Below, one piece after another: positions 26,301 through 36,525 of a stretch of 64,000 nt of DNA. The notes under the pieces are model-generated. The model had not been told where the DNA came from. It did no database searches and saw nothing but the letters and a program-made list of their open reading frames with translations. Each line of letters opens with the position of its first letter. Position 1 is the stretch's first letter. The DNA lies in contig NW_019211455.1 in NCBI RefSeq assembly GCF_002443255.2, positions 12,968,752-13,032,751 of the forward strand, in the 5' to 3' direction. The DNA comes from Varroa destructor (Eukaryota; Arthropoda; Arachnida; Mesostigmata; Varroidae). The position numbers and the translations under genes were made by a program.

Positions 26301-28917
26301 TTTCTAAACTGTGAGCTTCTATTCCCAGATTTCGTTACGCATTAAAGCTGTGTGACACCAGAGACATACACAGTCAGCATTGCCAATTGCCCAATACAAT
26401 TCCGTAAAACCCAAACGGTGGTTTATTTAGCGGACAATGTGGCGTGATGGCAACACCGTCGACCAACGCTATTTAAACGGGCATGCAACACCAGCTGACG
26501 CAGCGGCTTAAATAGAAACCGGATCAGGTGACTATAACAGACCTGGCGACGTATCATCAGATCAGAAGGGCCTTTTTTGGGTGCCAAGCGAACAAGTGAG
26601 TGCATAAATAATTACCACTGCTACCATAACTGTTAGTGGTGTTAATATAAGCGTACGTGATGATACTACTAGAGGAAGTGAGATCTGAAAACCTTTTGGG
26701 GGTTCACTTGTTCTGAGAGAAAACTTATCACGCTGCCAAAGGTTCTAGCTTTGGATGCAGGTTTTCAGAACTGAACAAGATCTCTGTAAAATCTGTTTTT
26801 ATCTATGCTGCATTTTGCCCTACCAAAGCCACACTTTTATGTATTTCTAACTTTCAAAGCGATATTTGCCATTTGTTTGGCAGCTGATGTTTGTAGCGCT
26901 CCCTTTACCTCAGCGTTGGAAATATGTTGCCGCCAATGGCTCAGAACTACTACGCAGTCGAACTAAATCCAGTATTAATTAACAAATAATAAAACAAATA
27001 TGTCTGTCTCACATTTTTTTGTTTGTCGTGTAGCCGCTTTGTCATAGACGAAGTATGCTTCTGTACGTTTATATCTATTCATTGTGAAATTTGTTGTAAA
27101 AATTGTTATCAACATGTTCCTCTGAGTTTCTGGACAAAATATTTGGAAAGTTCGATTCCTGCTTGTTGTCGTTACTTTGATCTGACTAGACAATTAGGAC
27201 GGGGGGTAAATGATGATGAATATGGCTGACTGGGTTTCAAAGGCAATTGCTAGAGCTGGCTAGACATAGGGGTTAATTGGTTAATTAAATCACACATGGG
27301 CTGCCCAATAATTTAGGCAGTACCGAACCGCTGAAGCCAGGGTGAGATAATCCAGCCCACTACTGACACTGAACAAATTGAGTATTCTCAGACCGGGTAG
27401 GGGGGGGGGGGTCACGGGGGTCACGAAGACGTTGACTGAGCGAAGAAGTCACCTGTATCAAACGATAACTTGCTTAAAGGTGCAATTGTGCGAAGTTAAT
27501 GGTAAGAGATAGGAGTGTATGGAAAAGGGTCACAATCGCATATCGATCGATTTTTGTCTTCAAGATTTACTAGGAACGGTAGAAAGACGGGTCGAATGGG
27601 TTTGTGTGAAACTTAATGGAAACGTATGTTTGTTGATAACAATGTGATCATATAAAATAATCACAATTATTGACCATATCTGTTGTTTCCTCCGGCTTGA
27701 TATAGCATAACAGTAAGCGAATCGTAGCTAGTGAGGTATGGGTGTGTTAGACGGTAAGTCATCAATTCTATTGCCTTCTTCACATTAACAGATAATAGGA
27801 CAAAGACAGTAATAGCAATGGCAGCATAGTGCAAAGAAATTTCAGACTTTAAAAAACGAAGGCTCTTGCAGGCGGTGAAAGCTTAAGCGCTAGCGAGTTG
27901 CAGTTTTAAAACGAAGCACAATTTCAACTTGAAAATCGCATTGGGAATCATCAGTATACATAAATTTGTAGGACAGCGAAGCCGAAAGGAGCCAACAGCC
28001 TGTGGTCAGTAGGAAGTGACAGATCCCCTAAACTAATGTACGGTTCATCTATCATCTAAATAATAGTACGAGTCAGGCGGCGTACTTACATATATATATA
28101 GGTATGTTACAGAAAAAAGTATACCATATTACAGATATATAGTCATACGCCTGACAAGCGTTACATCAGTAAGCTCAACCGGCTTAGATCTCTGGCAGGG
28201 TTAAGTGAGGACCGTCGATACCAATTGATCAAACGTTTATCTAACTAGAAGTCGGCATGAAGAAAAGCAGAGAATGACATCGATGCTGCCATCAGTTCCG
28301 TTACAAGACCAAGGTGCCCTGACAGGACGCAGAAAGACAGTATGCGTTCGCTGCCATTTGCACTATGTGCGTACGCAATGTACACGTGTACCACGAAATG
28401 AATTATCTTTTTATTCGAGAGGAAGGTTCTTAGAGTAGCTCGATAAACTATATAATGGCGTTTTTGCAAGCAGGCCGAGTCTGCTTAAGGGAAAGCAAGA
28501 TGAGGCATCTGCTGTTCCTGTTACGGCAGCGCCAAAATTAACGATGCTACTCACTTTATGCAAGAACGTTCGATATAATATCGAATTCACCCGCTTCTTT
28601 AGAACAACGGTATATATGCTGCTATCCTAAAGAAAGCATTGTGATTGCTGGACTTCTTATGTTTTGTAAATATTTTTCATCGCTGTAAGGCCGTTCATTA
28701 GCATGTCCGGTTTCTCTTTTCGATTTGGCAGTTGCTGCTGAGACAGGATGAAATCTATACTTACAGTCGTGTGTTCATATGAGGCAACACATAGAAGACG
28801 ATTAAGCACGTGTTTTGTTTTTTAAAAAAAAATTAGTTGAGACGACGTCGTCTTCGTCTCGATATTTTTCGTTGCCGACTGCCACAGTACGTCGTCACTG
28901 TTTGTGTATCTGCTTCT
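23370..28917. other. Mixed tract, no recognised gene
   Basis: A 179-codon minus frame (23,370-23,909) is the second longest here but has no recognisable domain. From about 26.2 kb the DNA is AT-rich with a G11 run at 27,400-27,410. Confidence 0.45.
25051..25326 (+). CDS. Candidate frame in GC-rich tract, unknown protein
   Basis: The plus frame ends at TAG 25,324-25,326 and includes KKHPRRKLLRGGASGAGCPV followed by RKCRYDKAEAALRATMWLIN. The centre uses GC-ending codons. No signal peptide, membrane helix or domain is recognised, and the start codon is not an ATG. Listed because the basic N-terminal half followed by a helical segment is compatible with protein, not because of a known match. Confidence 0.12.
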   Translation: MHTNSSGSDLHKKHPRRKLLRGGASGAGCPVDASSPLPRLAPFLSRKCRYDKAEAALRATMWLINKLPQCEYPGRYTAMYPHMENAYILCL

Positions 28918-28920
28918 TGA

Positions 28921-29256
28921 ATCGATGCGGCGTTACTTAGGACTGCGGCTAGGACCAGATCAGAAAGCAAAGATCTTAAACAGTTGTTCCTGCCGCCAGT
29001 CGTTCTACTTGCGGTCCTGGCCTTGCTACCCAAACTATTTCAGCCGTTATGGGTCGCCGCAGCTCGATATGCCGTCGACGCTAATGCTGTTTATCGTTTC
29101 TTCTGGTGTCGCTGCTGCCTGCGCCGGTTTAGGTTGGAGAACCTAAGTGTCCGAATATCCGAAAGGCCGAACGAGTACGTGCAGTACATGCGTGTGCTGT
29201 GGTGCGATGCTGATGCGCTGTCGATTGCAGACAACATTAAGGTTTTTACCGGCTGA
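28921..29256 (+). CDS. Candidate 111-codon frame with one membrane helix
   Basis: Open on the plus strand from after TGA (28,918-28,920) to TGA at 29,254-29,256, with no in-frame ATG before the hydrophobic part. It is probably an internal or terminal exon if real. Residues about 20-50 form a hydrophobic segment (FLPPVVLLAVLALLPKLF...). A Cys/Arg cluster (WCRCCLRRFR) and a hydrophilic tail with ERPNEYVQYMRVLWCDADAL follow. A charged helix end of this kind fits a single-pass membrane protein, but I do not recognise a family. A competing minus-strand frame (28,833-29,033) overlaps the 5' part. Confidence 0.22.
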   Translation: MDAALLRTAARTRSESKDLKQLFLPPVVLLAVLALLPKLFQPLWVAAARYAVDANAVYRFFWCRCCLRRFRLENLSVRISERPNEYVQYMRVLWCDADALSIADNIKVFTG

Positions 29257-30860
29257 GGGCCGAAACAAACATTGACACGCAGAGATACTATGATTAACGT
29301 GGCGAATCATTTATGATGCTGACTCGAAACAGCTCATGTGCGAGCTTGAATACCATAACGCTATGGAACTACAGACGTATGAACCGGCCGCGCGGAAAGA
29401 ACGAAAAGCGCGCTCTGCCTTTTCGTTTCTAAGGCCACATGTGCATATTTCTGTCGGCGTTTTTGCGAACATGTACTAGAAAATTCCGGTCGGGGCATGA
29501 AGAGACGACATCGCTACCGCCAGCCTCTACCACATAGAAACATCATCCACAGAAGCTGATGCTGCCAGTTTAGCTTTGACTGTGAAAAAGCGCCCTTTGC
29601 CGAACAACTGCGAGAGCTGAGCGGTCAGCGGTTCAACAGAGCAGTACAACGAGTAACTAGTTCACTGTTTTCGGTTCAGTCCTTCTAAGCCGGTCCTTTT
29701 GGACCGGTCAGCCTGCAACTACATAGGCCGGCTGCTGCAGCCGCGAAGCTCAACTTAACTTTCTCCCGGGACTGCGCTGAAATAAACAACTGCGACAACT
29801 CGAAGAGGCCCACGGTGCTTGCAACCAGCTGCAGCCGAGTTTGAGTAGACAGCTGGAGTCTAACGCCATGTTACTGTCGCTACTGTCTTCGTCGGTGTTG
29901 CCGCTTTAGCACACGGCTAAGTGAAGACCGTACGAGAAGGACGTAGTCGATTGCTGACCAGCAAACAACCATCTCCTCGGCGTTTTACTCCGCTGTGTCT
30001 GCAGCATACGTAGTCGTGCAGTCGCAGCCGACCTTGTTGTTATTGTCGCCTGGCGCACGACAGCTTGTCGGGCTTTCTTCTCAAGGAAAGCGTCCGACAA
30101 GTAAGCAGCAACTTGTATGGACCATAGGGACGGTGACACGATTGTAACATAACGGCGCTGCAACATCACAAAACCTGAAGACTAAAGAAACAGCACCCGC
30201 GAAATTGGAACGGAGGGAAAACGTACTTAGAGGGCGAACGAGGCCTCCGGGGCACCGCCTATTACAACCGCCACCAATGTGGGTGCATTGGGTTTTTGCA
30301 TTGAAGACTCTTCCGTTGCCACAGGAATAGTGGCAGCAGGTTTAGAACAATGAAATGAAAAACAGGACAGGTAGGTTTCCGTACAAATGAGATGAGTGCA
30401 GCAAACAAGAGGGACCGGACACCGGTTCGCGAATCGGCCTCACCAGTTTTACCCTCGCGCTACCTTAGTGGTCAAACAGGTCAAGCAGCTAGTCAATGCG
30501 GTACATCGCACAAACCAGCTCAGTCAGGCTATTCTGTTAGGCACCGTTAGAATCTAGTGATGGCGATCTTGTTCGTCCCGTACCTACTTGTTGTTCCTTC
30601 AGCTGTTGGTGGCGGTCTTTGTCCTAGCTTACGTATTGGGCGGGTTAGCCGGGACACACCGGAGATATGAAGACGAGAAAAGGATGGCGTAGAAGATCGT
30701 AGAGTGGGGGAGAGGGCAAGGAAAAAGCTATGGGCTATCAGCCAAAGATACCGCTATCACGATGAGCTGTGGCGTCGACTACAGTTTTGTTTTGTCATTA
30801 TAGCAACTCTACGCGGCTTGCTAATGCCGGCCGCAAAATAATGTTAGCAATAGGCGCACT
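29257..30860. other. GC-rich tract, no recognised gene
   Basis: Contains a hairpin CCGGTCC-TTTT-GGACCGG at 29,690-29,707. Remaining frames are under 90 codons. Confidence 0.45.
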
Positions 30861-30861
30861 A

Positions 30862-31200
30862 TATATATATAAAGTTTGTGCGTGTCCGTTCTTTCGCGTT
30901 GCAAATCCGTCTGTGCGTTCCTGGCTGAGTGAATGTGCTGGGCGTTGAAGGAGCTTTAACACGGCAGCAGAAGCGGTAGCGGCTAGTTAGAGGAGACGAA
31001 AGATGATACCGCGCAGGAGTAGCGCCCCTATCCGTTCACTCAGTGCCCGCTGCTTGCAACGTGGCAAACCTTTTGATCAGAAGCATCATCCTTATCACCA
31101 TTGCCATCATCACGATCAGCAACAACAGCAACATCACTATATACCAGGGCTATTACTAAGAGTGTGGGGTGGCGGAGCTGAGGCCAGCAGAGGGGTTTAG
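30862..31200 (+). CDS. Candidate promoter and first exon, His/Gln-rich frame
   Basis: TATATATATATAAAG at 30,861-30,873 resembles a TATA box. About 130 bases of GC-richer leader follow, then an ATG at 31,003. The 65-codon frame to 31,200 has a basic start (MIPRRSSAPIRSLSARCL) and a His/Gln-rich centre (31,081-31,140) encoded by mixed CAT/CAC and CAG/CAA codons. Mixed synonymous codons argue mildly for selection on protein rather than a pure DNA repeat. No donor of good quality was found before the stop. His/Gln runs are common in arthropod regulatory proteins, but function cannot be inferred. Confidence 0.2.
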
Positions 31201-31705
31201 GCTAAGTGGACAGGCTGGACGTAGCGAAAAAGGGCTGTGGCAACCGGAAAAAGGGAGCGGAACCCTCTTACAGATGCTTGCCAAAGAGTTTCTTCGGGGG
31301 GCTGCTACCGTTCGTACTTCTAATGCTGTTATTGTCGACGATCCAGTGATATGCCTAGTCTTCTTATCTTTTTCCACGTCAAGTAGACGGTGGCCACTGC
31401 ACGTTGAGTTGCTTCCCTAAAGAGAAACTCTACTGTGTTGCGTGGGTCATTTGACGGTGACTTGCGACTATGGCTTCACGCATGCAAACGCACTCATCCG
31501 CATTTACGCTGGCAAAAACACACGCGAAAAATGAAACTCGTACTTCGTCTTCATCCGCTAGTTGAGCATAGCGGATATCATTAGCGTGGGGTAGATGATG
31601 TGGCGTTGCCATGATGGCACAGATGAGTGAAGAACAAATCGAAGCCCGCGTCGGCGCAGCGATTGTCGCATAAGAGGTACGCTTTTGTACAGGTGTTGCG
31701 TTATA

Positions 31706-31706
<1 letters not shown>

Positions 31707-31758
<52 letters not shown>

Positions 31759-31778
31759 TGTGTGTGTGTGTCTGTGTT
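31707..31778. repeat. (GT)n microsatellite with two TC interruptions
   Basis: About 72 bases of GT, interrupted twice by a C for G change near the 3' end. The longest simple repeat besides the 61.5 kb AT block. Confidence 0.98.
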
Positions 31779-31826
31779 GGGGAGGGCATAATACCAAAAA
31801 AAAAGTATGGAGCATTGAATTAAAGG

Positions 31827-32018
31827 ATGAGCGAAATTCTACGAAAAGTCTACGGTTTACCTTTGGCTCCTAACATATTACCTAGCGCAGATAGTATGAT
31901 TACAGATGTAAGGCAAATTTTCGTTGCTTCAAAAGTCGCCGCCGCTGTTGTGTGCTTGCTTATTATAATTGTTGATGATGCGCGGATAACAAGCTATATC
32001 TATAAACTAACTAAGTAA
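31827..32018 (+). CDS. Candidate 63-codon frame with one hydrophobic segment
   Basis: An ATG at 31,827 opens a frame starting MSEILRKVYGLPLAPNILPS, with a hydrophobic stretch AAAVVCLLIIIVDD in its second half and a basic end. It could encode a small single-pass membrane peptide. It begins about 50 bases after the (GT)n microsatellite. No domain, promoter or poly(A) signal supports it specifically, so chance is quite possible. Confidence 0.13.
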   Translation: MSEILRKVYGLPLAPNILPSADSMITDVRQIFVASKVAAAVVCLLIIIVDDARITSYIYKLTK

Positions 32019-32280
32019 ATCAGTATCATATTATAAATGTTTTCTTTTCCTCCAGCTTGGAAGAGGCCTTCAGCCGACGGCTCAGCTTAATGTTGTTTGG
32101 TTAAATCGAGTCGCCCTTGACCGATATCTAATACACCTACCTAAGTCAAACAATTCCTATGCGTTGTAATAGACATGTGCGTATTGAGGCTAGATCTCAC
32201 TGAGAGATGAACGCCGATCGCCAACGACAATGAAAAGAATAAACCGATGAACAGGTGAAGATTGATGGCGTTGTGCTAAG

Positions 32281-32317
32281 GCGGCGGCGGCGGCGGCAGC
32301 GACGGCGGCAGCAGCAG
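32281..32317. repeat. (GCG)n/(GCA)n compound trinucleotide repeat
   Basis: GCGGCGGCGGCGGCGGCAGC leads into an imperfect GCAGCAGCA tail. GC-rich island in otherwise AT-rich DNA. Confidence 0.9.
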
Positions 32318-35300
32318 AAGTACATGCCTAAACACATACTCTGTGCATCCTTCGTTTTGTCTCCTGAGTGGACGCAGACTTAAGTCACCATTAAAATATA
32401 TCCGCACCAAGAAGCAAGTCTTGTTACGTTGTATGCATTTCTTTGTAACAATGTAGCTCCCGGCAACATTATTATAGGCTTACAATAGGAAAAAAAGACA
32501 AAAGACTAATAAACTAACTCTTTAACAACGTCCAAGATACGCGCTCAAGGGAATAGTAGAGCGGTAGAACATTGAAGCAGCGTAAGCAATTACCCCTCTA
32601 ATCATCACTTCCACTTAGATAACGTCTGCACAAAAGGGCTCATTGTAATTGGCCTGAAGTGAGGTGTAATCAAAAGCATTCAGGAACGTAGTGCAGGACC
32701 GCAGCTGCCTGTCCCAATAGTGTTCATGAGAGGGCCGAGCTATTCCATCGTCTTTTCTAAATAGATCGCCGATCCTATAATGAAAACGCAATTAGCTTAG
32801 GCTAATCTCGTCTTCTATCTTTTTGGCTTTTTACTTCTAATTATAGCTCACAATAAATAGGTGGTCTACAAGCCGGTTTTTCTCTATAAATATTGAATGA
32901 GCCGTTCATTTTGGGAGAAGAAAGCCTTTGGCTATTATCGTTTACGCATGTTTTGTTTGGTCCTCATTTTTTCTCCGTTAATAAATACGACACCCACTAT
33001 AGATCGTCAATTGATTAATTCCATCTTACGAAGGAACCAAAAAACCCTATTCTGTTATTGCGATACATACATGTTATTCTCCTTTAGATCGTATTCTTTG
33101 TTTGTGGCTCCCTCTGCCGATGTCGATTTCTTGCCGTATATATATATTCATCACTAAGATAACTTCACAGAAAATAGATCACAATTTAGAAATGACTACG
33201 TTATACGTTGCAGTTAGCTATTCCCCAACTCCCAGTGAGGCAAAGCTGGCCACAGTTGAACACCGGTGTTGTTGAAAATTCTGTATGCTTCTATATATCG
33301 CCGCTTACCTAACACTATTTCGCCTTTATAAGCGCCGCCGGAACCATAATTATCACTGTGTTTGTTGGTTTCTGCCACACTGGTACCGCGCCACGTAAAC
33401 GGATTAACGTTCGAGAATATGGCGGTGTAAAAGAGGCACAGTGGCAGGGCAGAACACCAGCGATCATTATAACCGTATCGTATCGATCAGGGGAAAGATA
33501 TGAGCGAAGAACAACTGCGAGCGTGACCCACTTCGGCCCATACCCAGATGGTCAACCCATTCACCCGGCACGTGTAGTTATTTGCTGCCATTGTTGATTC
33601 TAGTAGTGATGGTGCTAACAGTGGTTAGGCAAGGCAGAGTAGGGCATGCTTCTGAACTTGTTACGACAGATATACAACGTACGTGATATAACTATTGTCC
33701 ATCAGTTGCCGTCTTGTCCACTCATGTGGGGACGGTACCGTAACCAAGTTCCTAAAAGGTAGGAAAAAAATAAGCCTAAAAATCGGGCAAGAAAATTTCA
33801 TGTTGGATCTTTTCGCTAAGTGAATGGAGTAAGCAGGAAGAGATACCTGGCTCTGCTTGACCAGAGTCAGTTTGATTGATGGCTGCTAGCACATGATGAC
33901 GATGACTGGCGTTCAGATTGGCGTCTAGCAATCACGAGTTTGTATGCGGGGTATCGTCACGTCGATCGTAAGATCTGCTGAAGACCCGTTAATATTGGAT
34001 GTCGTATAAAAAGTTAACAGCAAATCCAAAACGCTATTATGCGAAGAAACGCGTGATCGTACTCTTACCAATTTAAGATCTAATGCTCTAGGTAGAGTAG
34101 TAAACTGTTGCAATTAGAGTCCAGTACATCTTTGCCATCGAACATTATTTTACTCTGCTGAATAGATGCACCATCAAAAGTAAAGTTTCTGTTACGGGCG
34201 TAGGACGTACTTATCAACAGGTCTATCCATATGTATTGCATACTTCAGAGCTTATGTTCAACGGAAAAACTAGGTAGATAAATCAACGAGTAAAATAAAA
34301 TAAACATGACGATTAGCACGTGCAAGGACGTTATACTGAATAATCAAGACCTAAAAATATACGTCGTTTTAGTCGGATTGTCGCTACCGCAATGAGCGCG
34401 ATTGCCTTCATGAGTCCACACATGTGAAGTCCGTCGAACAGGTCAGTGTACGCTGAAACATAATTGCCTGACGTGTATTGCTAGTAGGTCGCGATGCAGT
34501 GGCTACATGAACGTAGTTGTATTGGAGCACGGCATAGGGTTTGCCTGTGCTGCGAGCCGGTCAGAAAAGATGGCAGTATCAGCTATTCAGATATTCAGCT
34601 GCATAGAAAAAAATAGGACTCCACCCCAAAGCATCGAAGCTTGCCTACATCTTACGGCAGCATCGCCGGTGGCCAGCACCAACTTCCCACACAAGTTTGG
34701 TGATGCGCTAAAGCCACTGGCTGATCTGTGGCTATTCTGTTTGCTTTTTCGTCTGAGAAAATTTCAGTCGGGTCAGAAATCTGAACAATTTTCTGCTTTG
34801 CCTACGAAGACAATCTAGTATTCAGCCAGTAATCTATACTAACCGGATTCTGCGAGTCTGAACCTTAATTCTATACGCAGCAGCGTTCGCCGTCGTCCCA
34901 TCACGCAATCTAGCTTTATCAAGCATAGATTCAATGTTGCTTTTGTTTTCGCTAAAGATACTTGGGCCAGAACGAGCGACTCGAGACCTTTGAGATAAAG
35001 ACCTCATGGATACGTGGTTTATTGTTGGGGTACTATACTACTATCAGCCTATTCTATCAGGGACGTTATGAACTTTGGCTGTGTCTAGAAAAACGTCATC
35101 ATTATAGTTTGTCCGATTGTTTTTTCATTGTTGAAGCGTTGCTAATTATAGGCTGCGCGATGCTTGCTTCAACTAGGCCGAAACTGATCAAATAGTCATA
35201 GCGCGAATTTAGATTCAAGATAAAAATATATGCATTTCTTTACTACGCATTTTCTGTTTTAGTCCTATATTTTTTACTTTAAATATTTGACTGTACATCT

Positions 35301-35375
35301 CACTTGATTCGTTGTGTTATATTGTTTATCTTGTCTTTGCTAACAGATCTGACAGTGCCTCGCGGCTAAAGGCTG
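32318..35375. other. AT-rich tract with only short frames
   Basis: Apart from the small minus frame at 34.1-34.2 kb, frames of 77-103 codons (33.4, 34.5, 35.0 kb) are unremarkable. A pyrimidine tract ending TTGCTAACAG at 35,346 is acceptor-like and lies 30 bases before the R2-like relic. Confidence 0.45.
34080..34241 (-). CDS. Candidate small ORF, 53 codons
   Basis: A minus-strand ATG at 34,241 opens a frame beginning MQYIWIDLLISTSYARNR and continuing FTFDGASIQQSKIMFDGK, to TAG at 34,080-34,082. Its codons lean to the RNY pattern typical of real coding DNA. A clear donor, TTG|GTAAGAG, lies just past the stop, so the segment might be part of a spliced exon read in another frame. The product is not recognised. 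Confidence 0.15.
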   Translation of the reverse strand: MQYIWIDLLISTSYARNRNFTFDGASIQQSKIMFDGKDVLDSNCNSLLLYLEH

Positions 35376-35988
35376 GTGCTGGAAATCATATTTGATGACC
35401 TCGTCCTCGTGGCTTCACCGCAATTTTTGATTCTGATAAAGCAATTTATCATTCAATACCTGTCGCAAGTAGCTAAAGGTTGCTGGATAGGTCAACTCAC
35501 AGGCGTTGTGACCCTAATACTATTTCAACGTAGATTTAAACAAAAAAAAAAAGCTCCGTCGTCTTTCGAGGCACAGTTTGCCCGCATGACTATAACATAC
35601 AAGGCATCTTTGCGCTTATATCGTGAGTCAGCTGTCTCAACAAACGAACTGTTTCAGCACGACGATCACTGCTGGCGGTATTTCGAAATTTTGTTTTGCC
35701 TAGATTTGCGAAAGGAAGTTTCGGAAAACAGAGCTTTCTGTTAGGTGTCTATTATCGTAGATCTTGTTGGCCCGCATTTAATGTTTATAATGCATTTGCA
35801 CACACATGGATTGTCTTAGTCGACCGTCCTACTAACGTTTACAGGCCCATATTATAGGAGTCAGAAGTAAAGGCCATTTACTATCAACGACTCAGCTGAA
35901 AAGTCTTTGTTGTACAATTGAACGCGAATTATCGTCTCCCAATCGATTTCTATCACATACTGCCGAAACTCATTTTACATTCAAGTGA
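35376..35988 (+). pseudogene. R2/R4-like non-LTR retrotransposon RT, C-terminal half (relic)
   Basis: A 122-codon open frame (stop at 35,742-35,744) begins with IIFDDLVLVAS, resembling RT motif C '.FADDLVL.AS' of R2-clade elements with one residue missing before DD. An LIKQFIIQYLSQV-like stretch, as in motif D, follows. DDHCWRYFEILF (about 35,664-35,700) fits the 'DD.WRYLGI.F' block. After the stop, in the same frame, GPHLMFIMHLHTHGL (about 35,772-35,816) resembles the 'KP.QR.FIL..HLIPGL' thumb segment. In another frame, HLLSTTQLKSL and CTIERE (35,875-35,930) fit 'L..LD..IR..V', and TAETHFT (ending near 35,979) fits '.T...FHT'. An intact element would encode RT plus a restriction-like endonuclease; motifs N-terminal to C are absent. 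This may be a 5'-truncated copy. I rate it moderate because no alignment could be run. Confidence 0.5.
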
Positions 35989-36477
35989 ATTGCTGTTTAC
36001 GAAATGTCCATGTGGCGTAAAAATGCAACGAGTAGGAAGCGAAATGTTGCCCATACATACGCACTCAGAGAGGCAAACACCGACAATTTAGCTGGCGAGC
36101 ATACGGCGATCTATTAATATAGTTTGCCCCTAGAATGTGGGTGCATTTTCCAGAGGTTCCAAAGCAGTAATATACGCCACACTGAATGTCGCTCCATTCA
36201 GTGCGGGGTATATTAACGCTCAGGTTAATTTGCATATTGCCGCTTATGCATGCTGATGTACGAGGCACGTTTACGGGGGTCGTTTCTTGCCGCCGCAAGC
36301 GGTTTCAAGTCGCAACGTCAACTGAACCCTTCCCCTATATTGCCAAATGGTGTGTGATTCGTACAAATAAATAAGGGCAAATCCCTTCACCCACAAAATG
36401 TTCTACCACAAATGTCGTTAGGTTGCACAACAGACGGCAAATTAGAAATTACGAATTAAAGTTATATCCATGTAACA

Positions 36478-36525
36478 ATATTTTTATATAGGAGCATTTA
36501 CATATTTTTATGTAGGAGCATGAAC
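36478..36525. repeat. 24-bp imperfect tandem duplication
   Basis: Two head-to-tail copies of a 24-bp unit beginning ATATTTTTATATAGGAGCAT (second copy has G for A within it and differs again near its end). Confidence 0.9.

Noticed and set aside
31558..31873. Frames encoding Thr-His or Cys-Val runs
   Set aside because: Translations of the GT microsatellite.
31965..31985. IIIVDD resembling an RT catalytic YVDD
   Set aside because: No neighbouring RT motifs; the hydrophobic stretch alone explains it.
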